Source: Chloroflexi bacterium CSP1-4 (GTDB lineage Bacteria; Chloroflexota; Limnocylindria; Limnocylindrales; CSP1-4). Taken from it: a stretch of 64,000 bases of DNA. A program made the position numbers and the translations under genes. The DNA lies in contig LDXM01000002.1 of assembly GCA_001443375.1 (NCBI GenBank), positions 1 to 64,000 on the forward strand. The letters are read 5' to 3'. Below are positions 8,161-16,225 of the stretch, piece by piece. Numbering within the stretch: the stretch's first letter is position 1; each line of letters begins with the position of its first letter. The notes beneath the pieces were generated by a model, which ran no database searches, was not told the DNA's origin, and saw nothing but the letters and a program-made list of their open reading frames with translations.

Positions 8161-8622
8161 ATGCGTAGTCTCCAGCGACTGAGCCTCCGCTTCAGGATCG
8201 CCGGCGGCGTCCTCGCCGGGCTGGTGGTCCTCTTCTCCTTCTTCGGCTTCCTCGCCCTCCGTACGATCGACCTGAGCATCGACGTCGCGCTCGAGGATCG
8301 CCTCCGCCTGGCGCAGATCAGTGCCGCGTCTGTCGATGAGCTCCTGGAGCACACCGCCCGGCAGCTCGAGAGGACGGCCGCCTTCGTGGCAGCCGGGCCG
8401 ACAGAGGAGGAGGAAGGGCAGGCCGCGCACGTCTACGATCTGCTCAGTGAGTTCGATCGGATCGTGCGCCTGAGCCCGGAGGGCCGCGTGCTATGGATCG
8501 TCCCGCCGCGGGCCGACGACGCCGGCTGGCCCTTCACGGAGGACGCGGCGGTCCGGGCGGCGCTCGGTCGCACAGAGACCAGCATCGTCGCGCCCTCACG
8601 GGGGATCCCGCGAATGGCCTGA
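8161..8622 (+). CDS. Sensor histidine kinase, N-terminal sensor fragment (frameshifted)
   Basis: N-terminal part of a membrane sensor kinase: a basic start, one TM helix (residues about 13-35, LAGLVVLFSFFGFLAL) and the beginning of an extracytoplasmic sensing domain with a helical segment. The frame ends in TGA at 8620-8622. The same protein continues in another frame from about 8604. Inserting one G in the five-G run at 8600-8604 would join the halves as SRG-DPANGLIAIL. This is therefore either a true frameshift or a one-base homopolymer error. Start ATG at 8161; 8137 is an in-frame alternative. Confidence 0.75.
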   Translation: MRSLQRLSLRFRIAGGVLAGLVVLFSFFGFLALRTIDLSIDVALEDRLRLAQISAASVDELLEHTARQLERTAAFVAAGPTEEEEGQAAHVYDLLSEFDRIVRLSPEGRVLWIVPPRADDAGWPFTEDAAVRAALGRTETSIVAPSRGIPRMA

Positions 8623-9971
8623 TCGCGATCCTGGTCACGCCGCTCGATGGGCAAGACCGCTCCGCCGGCTTCCTGGCCGGGGAGCTCCGCGCCTCGCACG
8701 CCGACGTCAACCTCCTCTCGCTCCCGCAGAACGAGGGCTCGGTTCGCTCCGAGATCGTCGATGCGGCCGGCTACATCGTCGCCGCGTCCGGCACCGGAGA
8801 GCTCGAGCGGCCGGACGAGCACGTCGCGATCCTCGCCCCGATGATCGCCAGCGGACGACCCGGGACGACGATCCACCACCTGGGGGACGGCGCCGACCAC
8901 CTCGTCGCCTTCTACCCCTTTCGATCGCGCCCGGGTGGCGTCGTCGTCGAACAGACCGAAGACGCCGCGCTCGCGATCCCCCGGGAGATGCAGCGGACGA
9001 TGCTCGTCTACGGTATCGGCGCGCTCCTCATCGCCTCGGCCGCCGCCTGGCTCCACGCCCACTCGGTCGTGCGCCCGATCCGGCGCCTCACGGGGGATGC
9101 CGCGCGAATGGCCTCCGGCGACCTGGAGAGCCCGATCGCGGTCTCCCGCGACGACGAGATCGGGGAGCTGGCCCGCCGCTTCGACGAGATGCGCGTCAAG
9201 CTGAAGGCCTCCCTCGAGGAAAGCGCCCGCTGGGCGGAGGAGCTCGAACGCCGTGTCGACGAGCGGACACGCGAGGTGGAGGAGAGGAACCGTGAGCTCA
9301 GCGCCCTCAACCGGATCCGGCGGCAGCTCCTGGCCAAGACGATCTCCGCCCAGGAGGAGGAGCGCAAGCGCCTGGCGCGGGAGCTGCACGATGACTCGGC
9401 GCAGACGCTGACCGCCGTCCTGATGACGCTCAAGACGGCCGAGGACGCGCTCCCCGCCGCCTCCCACGGCGCGCGGCAGGCGATGGACCGGAGCCGCTCC
9501 CAGCTCGAGGTGGCACTGCGCGAGATCCGCAAGGCGATCGTGGATCTGCGACCGAGCGCCCTCGACGACCTGGGTCTCGCGGCCGCGGTGCGCTCGTACG
9601 CCGACGAGCATCTGCGCCCGCTCGGCATCAAGGTCGCCCTCGAGATCGGCGGCGACGAGCAGCGCGCCACGGGCGCCGCGGCGACCGCGATCTTCCGGAT
9701 CGTCCAGGAGGCCGTCAACAACGTCGCCCGGCACTCTGGCGCCCGGCGGGCCAGGATCGCCCTCGAGTTCGGTCCCTCGGCCGTCCTCACCGTCGTCCAG
9801 GACGACGGCGCCGGCTTCGATCCAGAGAGTTTCCGGCAGCCCCACGAGAGCGGGCGCGGCCTCGGCCTGCTCGGCATGCGCGAGCGCGCCGAGCTCTTCG
9901 GTGGCGACGTCGAGATCGAGTCCGGCGCCGGGCAGGGGACGTCCGTCCGCGTCCGGATCCCCTACCCGTAG
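8604..9971 (+). CDS. Sensor histidine kinase, C-terminal part (HAMP-HisKA_3-HATPase_c)
   Basis: Continuation of the 8161 gene: the rest of the sensor domain, a second TM (MLVYGIGALLIASAAAWL), a HAMP segment (VRPIRRLTGDAARMASGD), a coiled coil, then the HisKA_3 phospho-acceptor His in LARELHDDSAQTL. The ATPase domain shows the N-box EAVNNVARHS, DDGAGFDP and GLGLLGMRER. This architecture is the NarX/DegS/LiaS class that phosphorylates NarL-type regulators, and such a regulator follows 11 nt downstream. A gene caller would probably start this piece at the ATG at 8493, where the first residues are out of frame with the real protein. Confidence 0.85.
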   Translation, partial: DPANGLIAILVTPLDGQDRSAGFLAGELRASHADVNLLSLPQNEGSVRSEIVDAAGYIVAASGTGELERPDEHVAILAPMIASGRPGTTIHHLGDGADHLVAFYPFRSRPGGVVVEQTEDAALAIPREMQRTMLVYGIGALLIASAAAWLHAHSVVRPIRRLTGDAARMASGDLESPIAVSRDDEIGELARRFDEMRVKLKASLEESARWAEELERRVDERTREVEERNRELSALNRIRRQLLAKTISAQEEERKRLARELHDDSAQTLTAVLMTLKTAEDALPAASHGARQAMDRSRSQLEVALREIRKAIVDLRPSALDDLGLAAAVRSYADEHLRPLGIKVALEIGGDEQRATGAAATAIFRIVQEAVNNVARHSGARRARIALEFGPSAVLTVVQDDGAGFDPESFRQPHESGRGLGLLGMRERAELFGGDVEIESGAGQGTSVRVRIPYP

Positions 9972-9982
9972 GAGGGCACGCC

Positions 9983-10642
9983 GTGGAGGGGATCAGGGTC
10001 CTGATCGCCGACGACCACACGCTCGTGAGGGAAGGGCTGCGCGCCCTCCTGGAGGGGCAGGGTGGCTTCGACGTGATCGCCGAGGCCTCGAACGGGCGCG
10101 AGGCGGTCGATCGCGCGATCCAGATGCGGCCCGACGTCGTGCTCATGGACATCGGGATGCCGGAGCTCGATGGCCTCGCGGCGACGCGGCGGATCACCAA
10201 GGTCAATCCGGCGATCCGCGTCCTCGTCCTCACCGTCCACGAGACCGAGGACTACTTCTTCCGTGTCCTGGAAGCCGGCGCCCACGGCTTCCTGGTCAAG
10301 GACGCCGCCTCGACCGAGCTGGTGGCGGCCGTGCGAGCCGTCCACCACGGCGGCGTCTACCTCCACCCGCCGATGGCGAAACGCCTCGTCGAGGAGTACC
10401 TGCAGCGGATCGGCAGCGGCGAGGAGCGTGCCGCCCACGCCATGCTGACGCCGCGCGAGCGCCAGATCCTGGCGCTGATCGGCGCCGGCCACACCAACCA
10501 GGAGATCGCCGAGCAGCTCTCGCTCAGCGTCAACACCGTGCAGGCGCATCGGAGCCACATCATCGACAAGCTCAACCTCCACAGCCGTGCCGATCTGATG
10601 CGCTACGCGGTCCGCGTCGGTCTGCTGCGGGAGCCTCGCTAG
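9983..10642 (+). CDS. NarL/FixJ-family response regulator
   Basis: 219 residues starting at GTG. The receiver domain has acidic Asp10-Asp11, phospho-acceptor Asp56 in VVLMDIGMPE, and Lys in FLVKDAAS. The C-terminal LuxR-type HTH is complete (LTPRERQILALIGAGHTNQE through SVNTVQAHRSHI). It is the cognate partner of the kinase just upstream. The divergence-free spacing to the redox operon (118 nt) makes that operon a plausible target; this is inference from position. Confidence 0.92.
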   Translation: MEGIRVLIADDHTLVREGLRALLEGQGGFDVIAEASNGREAVDRAIQMRPDVVLMDIGMPELDGLAATRRITKVNPAIRVLVLTVHETEDYFFRVLEAGAHGFLVKDAASTELVAAVRAVHHGGVYLHPPMAKRLVEEYLQRIGSGEERAAHAMLTPRERQILALIGAGHTNQEIAEQLSLSVNTVQAHRSHIIDKLNLHSRADLMRYAVRVGLLREPR

Positions 10643-10759
10643 CCCGGCGCCCGGCGGGTCCCACTTCGGGGTGACGCCGAGCGCCGGCGGTGCCGCAGCA
10701 TCGCGGAAAGACACTAGTGCGAGGCGCTTCTTTTCCTTCGCGTCTGCTCAGTTGGCCTG

Positions 10760-11788
10760 ATGTGCCCGCCGACTGGCGAGGTGGACGATGGTCCCGAGAT
10801 GGACCTCGAGGAATCCGAGCGGGCGACGGCGGACCGGGACGTTGATCCCGGGGAGGCGATACCTCCGTACGCCGTGACGGACGGATCGCAGTTCGGCCGG
10901 CGCCGCTTCCTGCGGGTCCTCGGACTCGGGACGCTCGCCGTGGTTCCGCTGCCGATCCTGCCGGAGCTGATGCGCGCCGCGGGCCTGGCCGAGGGCCAGC
11001 CCGAGCCGGTCCACGGCATCGGTGAGCCGGCGCGCACGCGCGACGGGCGGATCCGCCAGTGGACGATGATCATCGACCTCCGCTCGTGCGACGGCTGCCA
11101 GAGCGTCGGCCAGCCGCCGCGCTGCACCGCCGCCTGCATCGAGGGCCACTTCGCGCCCGAGCCGATGGAGTGGATCGAGGTCTACGAGGCGGATCTGCCG
11201 GGCGGCGGCACGCAGTTCATCCCGACGCCCTGCCAGCAGTGCCAGAACCCGCCCTGCGTCAACGTCTGCCCGGTCGGCGCCACCTTCTCCACCCCGGAGG
11301 GGACGGTCCTGATCGACCAGGACCGGTGCATCGGCTGCCGGATCTGCATGGCCGCCTGTCCCTACGATCGGCGCTTCTTCAACTGGGGCGACGCGCCGAT
11401 CCCGCCGGAGGCGTTGCTGGCCGATTACTCGCCCGAGCACCAGGTCCCCGCCAAGAAGGGGACGGTCATGAAGTGCGACTTCTGCCCCGACATGGCGCGC
11501 ACCGGGACGCTCCCCTATTGCGTCCAGGGATGCCCGAACCGGGCCATCTACTACGGTGACCTCGAGGAGGACGTCGCCACCAACGGCAGGGTGGTCGTGT
11601 CGGCGTCACGCTTCCTGGCGGAGAACGACGCCTACCGGCTGAAGGAGGACCTCGGCACCAAGCCGCGCGTCTACTACATCCCCGGCCACGGCGAGGCGGT
11701 CGGGCGCGACGTCTTCACCCCCGACCGGCAGCCGACCGAATGGCCCTGGATGGAATGGGCCGAGGGGGCCGTGACATGGCAGCGCTGA
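10760..11788 (+). CDS. Tat-type 4x[4Fe-4S] electron-transfer subunit (NrfC/DmsB/HybA-like)
   Basis: About 342 residues. A twin-arginine-like motif GRRRFLRVLG plus a hydrophobic stretch at residues 47-70 suggests Tat export with a retained anchor. Sixteen-cysteine ferredoxin layout: CDGCQ...CTAAC, CQQCQNPPCVNVCP, CIGCRICMAACP, CDFCPD...CVQGCP, giving four cubane clusters. It is the electron conduit of CISM-type membrane complexes. The start is uncertain: ATG 10760, GTG 10781 and ATG 10799 are in frame, and none has a strong ribosome site. The stop overlaps the NrfD start by 13 nt. No molybdopterin subunit accompanies it. Confidence 0.88.
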   Translation: MCPPTGEVDDGPEMDLEESERATADRDVDPGEAIPPYAVTDGSQFGRRRFLRVLGLGTLAVVPLPILPELMRAAGLAEGQPEPVHGIGEPARTRDGRIRQWTMIIDLRSCDGCQSVGQPPRCTAACIEGHFAPEPMEWIEVYEADLPGGGTQFIPTPCQQCQNPPCVNVCPVGATFSTPEGTVLIDQDRCIGCRICMAACPYDRRFFNWGDAPIPPEALLADYSPEHQVPAKKGTVMKCDFCPDMARTGTLPYCVQGCPNRAIYYGDLEEDVATNGRVVVSASRFLAENDAYRLKEDLGTKPRVYYIPGHGEAVGRDVFTPDRQPTEWPWMEWAEGAVTWQR

Positions 11789-13137
11789 GCGAGTGGCACG
11801 GGCGCCTGGAGGAGACGGCACTCGCGCCTGTCAGGCGGACCGGCTTGCGCTACTGGGCGCTCGTCGCCTTCCTGCTCGCCGTCATCGGCTGGGGCGCCTA
11901 CGCCTACTCGGTCCAGCTCCGCGACGGCCTCGTCGTGACCGGGATGCGCGACCGGATCTCCTGGGGCCTCTACATCGCCACCTTCGTCTTCTTCATCGGC
12001 ATCAGCCATGCCGGCACGCTCATCTCGGCGATCCTGCGCGTCTCACAGGCACGCTGGCGGACGCCCGTGACGCGGATGGCCGAGTTCATCACCGTGGTCG
12101 CGCTCGTCTGCGGTGCCTCCTTCGTCATCATCGACCTGGGTCGCCCCGACCGCGTCCTCAACGTCTTCATCTACGGCCGGTGGCAGTCGCCGATCATCTG
12201 GGACGTGCTGGCCATCACCACCTACCTGACGGGCAGCATCACCTACCTCTTCGTCCCGATGATCCCCGACCTGGCCCTCTTCCGGGACCGGCTGGCCGGT
12301 CGCACCTCCCGCTGGCGAGGTTGGCTCTACCGCGTCCTGGCGATCGGCTGGAACGGCAGCGCCGCGCAGCGGCGCTCCCTCGCCTCCGCCATCGGCGTGC
12401 TGATGATCCTGATCATCCCGATCGCCGTCTCGGTCCACACCGTCGTCTCGTGGATCTTCGCCATGACCTTGCGGGTGCCCTGGAACAGCGCCCTCTTCGG
12501 GGCCTTCTTCGTGGCCGGGGCGATCTTCTCGGGGATCGCCATCCTGATCATCGTGATGGCGATCCTGCGCCGCGCCTACCACCTCCACGAGTACGTCACG
12601 GAGAAGCACTTCGTCAACCTCGGCTTCCTGATGGCCGCCTTCGCGGCGATCATGATCTACGCCAACATCAGCGAGCTGCTGGTCCACGGCTACAAGCTCG
12701 AGGAGGGGGTGGAGTTCCATTTCCGCCAGATCTTCCTGGCAGAGTTCGCCCCGCTCTTCTGGTTCTATCTCCTGGGCGGCCTCGTCGCCCCGATCGTGAT
12801 CGCCCTGCTCCCCGCGACCCGGAACATACGCGGGATGGTCGTGGCGTCCGTCCTGGTCACGTTCGCGATGTGGATCGAGCGGTACGTCATCGTGGTGACC
12901 GGACTGCACGTCCCGCTTATGCCCTACGAGCCGGCCAGCTACGCCCCGACCTGGGTCGAGTGGTCGCTGCTGGCGGCGGGACTCGCCCTCTTCGCCCTGC
13001 TCATCACCGTGTTCACCAAGGTCTTCCCGATCATCGCGGTCTGGGAAGTGGCCGAGGATCACGAGGCGATGGTCGGGGCACCCGGCGCCGCCCGGCGCGC
13101 CGCCCGACCCGCCGCCCTGGAAACCCAAGACGTCTAG
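11776..13137 (+). CDS. NrfD/PsrC-family membrane quinone-reactive subunit
   Basis: About 453 residues with roughly ten TM helices, starting at MAALSEWHGR behind GAGGGGG. The family pattern is clear (WGLYIATFVFFIGISHAGTLISAILR, ITVVALVCGASFVIIDLGRP). NrfD-type proteins exchange electrons or protons with the quinone pool and dock the preceding ferredoxin subunit. The 13-nt overlap with that gene implies coupled translation. The C-terminus ends in a short Ala/Arg-rich cytoplasmic tail. Confidence 0.9.
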   Translation: MAALSEWHGRLEETALAPVRRTGLRYWALVAFLLAVIGWGAYAYSVQLRDGLVVTGMRDRISWGLYIATFVFFIGISHAGTLISAILRVSQARWRTPVTRMAEFITVVALVCGASFVIIDLGRPDRVLNVFIYGRWQSPIIWDVLAITTYLTGSITYLFVPMIPDLALFRDRLAGRTSRWRGWLYRVLAIGWNGSAAQRRSLASAIGVLMILIIPIAVSVHTVVSWIFAMTLRVPWNSALFGAFFVAGAIFSGIAILIIVMAILRRAYHLHEYVTEKHFVNLGFLMAAFAAIMIYANISELLVHGYKLEEGVEFHFRQIFLAEFAPLFWFYLLGGLVAPIVIALLPATRNIRGMVVASVLVTFAMWIERYVIVVTGLHVPLMPYEPASYAPTWVEWSLLAAGLALFALLITVFTKVFPIIAVWEVAEDHEAMVGAPGAARRAARPAALETQDV

Positions 13138-13153
13138 CAGGAGAAACCGGCCC

Positions 13154-13732
13154 ATGAACGTGATCACTCGGCGCACCGTCCGGACCGCGATCGGCTTCTT
13201 CGCGGTCGGAGTCCTTGCCCTCGCCCTGGCAGGCCCAGCCATCGCCTCGCACATCCACGTCCGCGCCACCGTCCCCAGCGAGATGACGGTCGGCGAGATG
13301 GTCCGCATCCCCGTCGCCCTGCAGGAGGCAGACGGCGCGCCACTCCGGGGGACGACCGTCGTCTTCTATCTGCACGCAGTCTTCGCGGGCGTCACCGGAG
13401 AAGCCGAGATCGGCCGGGCGGTGACCGACGAGAACGGCGTCGCCACCCTCGCCTACAGGCCGCGCCTGGCCGGCCACCACGAGCTTCGCGTGGAGTACGT
13501 CGCGCCCGCCGAGGGCGAGGTCGAAGTGGTCAGCACGGCCTTCGACGTCACCGGCGGCGAGCAGCTCTACCGCTCCGCGCCCGGCATCGACGTCCCGGGC
13601 CTCAACGTCGGGCTCCTCATGGCGGTGGTCACGACCGTCTGGTCGATCCTCCTCTGGGTAGCGCTCCGGCTCGTTGCGATCTCGCGCGCGGGCAGTGAGG
13701 TCAGGACACCCGGGCCCAGTGGGGCACGATGA
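13154..13732 (+). CDS. Membrane-anchored Ig-like domain protein of the NrfCD operon
   Basis: 192 residues: N-terminal signal sequence (FFAVGVLALALAGPAIA), an extracytoplasmic beta-rich domain (residues about 30-135) with Ig-like repeats such as DENGVATLAYRPRLAGHHEL, and a C-terminal TM helix (LLMAVVTTVWSILLWVALRL). I do not recognise a catalytic motif. Its place between NrfD and cytochrome c, with a 4-nt ATGA overlap to the latter, suggests a structural or docking subunit of the redox complex on the outer face of the membrane. Confidence 0.8.
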   Translation: MNVITRRTVRTAIGFFAVGVLALALAGPAIASHIHVRATVPSEMTVGEMVRIPVALQEADGAPLRGTTVVFYLHAVFAGVTGEAEIGRAVTDENGVATLAYRPRLAGHHELRVEYVAPAEGEVEVVSTAFDVTGGEQLYRSAPGIDVPGLNVGLLMAVVTTVWSILLWVALRLVAISRAGSEVRTPGPSGAR

Positions 13733-14211
13733 GCCGTTTCTTCGTCCCCCTCGTCTTCGTCGGGGTCATCAGCGGCCTCGCGTTCGGCCTGATCGTCGGC
13801 GTCATCGCGCGCAGCCCCGAGACGCACGCCAACGTGCGGCCGGAAGGCTTCGACCGGACGCCGATCATCTACGTGGGCGAGGAGATCCCCTTCGCGGGCA
13901 TCGGCCTGGCCGACCCCTGGCTCGTCACGGATGTCGATCAGGCCGCGCGCGGCCGGCTCCTCTTCCTGAGCAACAGCTGTGCCGCGTGCCACGGCCTCGG
14001 CGGCCAGGGGGGAGTCGTCGGCCCCGACCTCGACCCCGGCGAGCTGACGCTCTCGGAGCTCCGGCGCGAGGCCCGATCCGGTCCGAAGGGGATGCCCAAC
14101 TTCATGGAGGAGGTCATCAGCGACGACGATCTTGAGGCGATCTACGCCTTCCTTGAGGCGACCCGACAGGGAACCTCCATCACATCCGACGGGTTCACGT
14201 CGACCCCCTAG
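13729..14211 (+). CDS. Membrane-anchored mono-haem c-type cytochrome
   Basis: 160 residues. N-terminal TM anchor (VFVGVISGLAFGLIVGVIA), then a class I cytochrome c domain with haem site CAACH (Cys84, Cys87, His88) and a candidate distal Met in GPKGMPNFM. It starts inside the stop of the Ig-like gene (ATGA). It would take electrons from, or deliver them to, the NrfCD module on the outside of the membrane, possibly with the EB_dh lipoprotein that follows. Confidence 0.9.
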   Translation: MSRFFVPLVFVGVISGLAFGLIVGVIARSPETHANVRPEGFDRTPIIYVGEEIPFAGIGLADPWLVTDVDQAARGRLLFLSNSCAACHGLGGQGGVVGPDLDPGELTLSELRREARSGPKGMPNFMEEVISDDDLEAIYAFLEATRQGTSITSDGFTSTP

Positions 14212-14225
14212 CAGGAGGAACAGAG

Positions 14226-15143
14226 ATGGGAACGCTGCGCACCAGGCTCCTGGCCGGGATCGCCATCGCCGGCCTCGCCGCCGCGGCCTGCACAGCCGCC
14301 GCCACGCCGACGCCGACCGAGGCACCCACCGCCGCACCGACCCCGATGCCGAGCCCGAGCCACGAGCCCGGCGGCGACGTGATCGCCTTCGAGGCCGCCT
14401 CCGCCACGATCGCCGTCGATGGCGACACTTCCGACTGGAGCGCCATCGAGGGCGCGACGGTCAAGCTGGAGCAGATCCGCCTCGCCAATCTTCCCCCGGC
14501 GCAGGCGGCCGAGATCAAGTTCGGGCCCCTCGACCCGGTCGACGTGACATTCAAGGTGGCCAATGACGGCAAGAACGTCTACGTCCTCCTCGAGGTGCCC
14601 GGCGACTTCGACTACGACCCGGCCAACCACAACCTGTCGGCCTCGGTAGCCGTGATGTTCCGCGTCGACGAGCCGGCCGCGCCGCACATGGGCGCCGAGG
14701 AGCCCGAACTCGACAAGAGCCTCGGCATCGTCGACATCTGGCACTGGGAACTCGATTGCGGCCCAGGCGCCGTGTCGGGCGGCAAGGGCATCGCCGGTGG
14801 CGACGATCCCGCCTGCAACCTCGACGACGAGTACTCCACCACCCCGGAGAACCGCAAGGACGACGGCGGGGGCGACGTCGTGAACGCCGCCGCCGAGAAC
14901 GGCCTGACCGGAGTCTGGGAGCACACCGGGCGAGCATCCGGCGCCGGCGCGGACGGCACCTGGATCTTCGAGATCTCCCGGCCGCTCCAGACCGGGGATC
15001 CGCAGGATGGCCAGTTCGCCAGCGGCAGCACGGCGTACGTCGCGCTCGCCTTCTTCGACCCCAACGAGGGCCCCGAAGGATGGAGCGACGCCGGGCACCT
15101 GCAGAGCGCCTACAGCGGCTGGATCGAGGTGACCCTGAGGTAG
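14226..15143 (+). CDS. Lipoprotein with an ethylbenzene-dehydrogenase-type (EB_dh) haem b domain
   Basis: 305 residues. Signal peptide with lipobox LAAAAC (Cys22), a Thr/Pro linker, then an all-beta domain with VDGDTSDWSAIEGA, NDGKNVYVLLEVPGDF and WIFEISRPLQTGD. This is the pattern of the EB_dh family, known as the haem-b gamma subunit of type II DMSO-reductase enzymes. Such a subunit normally accepts electrons from an alpha-beta pair, but no molybdoenzyme alpha subunit is encoded here. It ends the operon and is followed by a nested hairpin. Confidence 0.83.
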   Translation: MGTLRTRLLAGIAIAGLAAAACTAAATPTPTEAPTAAPTPMPSPSHEPGGDVIAFEAASATIAVDGDTSDWSAIEGATVKLEQIRLANLPPAQAAEIKFGPLDPVDVTFKVANDGKNVYVLLEVPGDFDYDPANHNLSASVAVMFRVDEPAAPHMGAEEPELDKSLGIVDIWHWELDCGPGAVSGGKGIAGGDDPACNLDDEYSTTPENRKDDGGGDVVNAAAENGLTGVWEHTGRASGAGADGTWIFEISRPLQTGDPQDGQFASGSTAYVALAFFDPNEGPEGWSDAGHLQSAYSGWIEVTLR

Positions 15144-15178
15144 CCGCCCACCCGGTCATCCGCACTCACCGCCGAAGG

Positions 15179-15215
15179 CCCCCGCGCCCCTGGGGACATC
15201 CCCGCGGCGCGGGGG
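15179..15215. terminator. Nested stem-loop between the redox operon and the convergent vapC-like gene
   Basis: The outer arms CCCCCGCGCC and GGCGCGGGGG are perfect reverse complements, enclosing an inner GGGG-ACAT-CCCC hairpin. It lies 35 nt past the EB_dh stop and 40 nt before the convergent toxin stop. There is no T-run. Probable bidirectional terminator. Confidence 0.6.
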
Positions 15216-15254
15216 GCGGCTCTCTCGGAGGTGCTGGGCGGGCAGACGAACCCC

Positions 15255-15662
15255 TCACCCCACGAGCTCGACGCCGGCCCGCTCACATGCTCGCCTGAGC
15301 CGGTCGTCGACGGTGGCCAAGGCGAGCCCGCGCCGCGCCGCAAGGGCGAGGTAGGCGGCGTCGTAGGCGGTCAGATCGAGCTGGCGCGCCAACTCGGTCA
15401 CCTCGCCCAGCGCAGCGTCCAGCGGGACCCCCTCAACCTGCACGGGCAGCGATACCAGCAACTCCCGGACGTGCGACAGGTCGGCCAGAGCGAGGCGACC
15501 TCGCCGCTCCGCGGTGCGGAGACCGTTGGCGACCTCGAGCGGCCAGATCGCCGGGGCCAGAGCCTCGTCGTGCTCGAGTCGATCGAGGACATGATCTGCC
15601 AGCTCGGATGCCTCGTCGGCGAAGCACCAGGCGAGGGCCACCGAGGCGTCCACGACGAACAC
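15255..15662 (-). CDS. VapC-like PIN-domain toxin
   Basis: 135-residue PIN-fold ribonuclease. Conserved acidic residues are visible: Asp5 in VVDASVAL, Glu43 in WPLEVANGL, Asp101 in TAYDAAYLALA, and Asp119/Asp120 in TVDDRL, enough for the Mg-binding site. The start overlaps the antitoxin stop by one base (TGATG), the classic coupled toxin-antitoxin layout. Expected activity is RNA cleavage blocked by the antitoxin; the RNA target is unknown. Confidence 0.9.
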   Translation of the reverse strand: MFVVDASVALAWCFADEASELADHVLDRLEHDEALAPAIWPLEVANGLRTAERRGRLALADLSHVRELLVSLPVQVEGVPLDAALGEVTELARQLDLTAYDAAYLALAARRGLALATVDDRLRRACERAGVELVG

Positions 15663-15901
15663 TACCGGCGGCCCTCGTCGATGAGCTCGCGGAGTGACAG
15701 CCCATCGCGTGGGTGGGCCCGGCGGAAGGCACGTAGACCGGCGATGGCCTCGTGCGCGGTCAGCGTCGGGCGCGTCGAGGCCGGCGCGAGCACCGCGATC
15801 GCGACGCCGTGCTTGGTGATCGTGATGGCCTCCCCGTTGGCCACCTCGTCGAGCAGCCGGGGAAGGTGGGTCTTCGCTTCGTAGGCGCCGATTCGCCGCA
15901 T
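15662..15901 (-). CDS. Phd/YefM-family antitoxin
   Basis: 79 residues. The N-terminal DNA-binding/dimer domain has the Phd signature (GAYEAKTHLPRLLDEVANGE, ITITKHGVAIAVL), and the C-terminal helix (HPRDGLSLRELIDEGRR) is the usual toxin-neutralising tail. GGAGGAG precedes the ATG. A 7-bp-arm palindrome just upstream is the likely autoregulatory operator. The toxin follows directly. Confidence 0.9.
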   Translation of the reverse strand: MRRIGAYEAKTHLPRLLDEVANGEAITITKHGVAIAVLAPASTRPTLTAHEAIAGLRAFRRAHPRDGLSLRELIDEGRR

Positions 15902-15912
15902 GACTCCTCCAT

Positions 15913-15954
15913 CTGGTCTGAGACCAGTCTACTTGCGGATAACGGCGAGTGCAA
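15913..15954 (-). promoter_or_regulatory. Promoter and operator of the toxin-antitoxin operon
   Basis: On the minus strand, a -35 box TTGCAC (15954-15949) and a -10 box TAGACT (15931-15926) are separated by exactly 17 nt. Overlapping the -10 edge and the expected start is a palindrome CTGGTCT-G-AGACCAG (15913-15927), about 11 nt from the antitoxin ATG. The arrangement fits repression by the antitoxin-toxin complex. Confidence 0.65.
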
Positions 15955-16225
15955 CAACCGGGCGCTGCAGATTGCTCTCACGGGACCGGGCAGTGGCTGC
16001 GCGACCGCTCGATCGCCTGACCGGATCTCGAACGCGCCCCCACTCGAGGGAGCCGAGGTCCGGCCGTCCACGAGCAGGCTAGCAAGGACCGCGACACCTC
16101 GCCCGCCGAGTCGCGGCCGGCGAAGCCGCTTTCCGCGACTCTCCGAGGTCCTGTCTGTGGCATCGTTGTGGAGCCGCGGGCTCAGGCAGATGGTGACCGA
16201 AGCTCGACGGGGAGGACACGATCCG

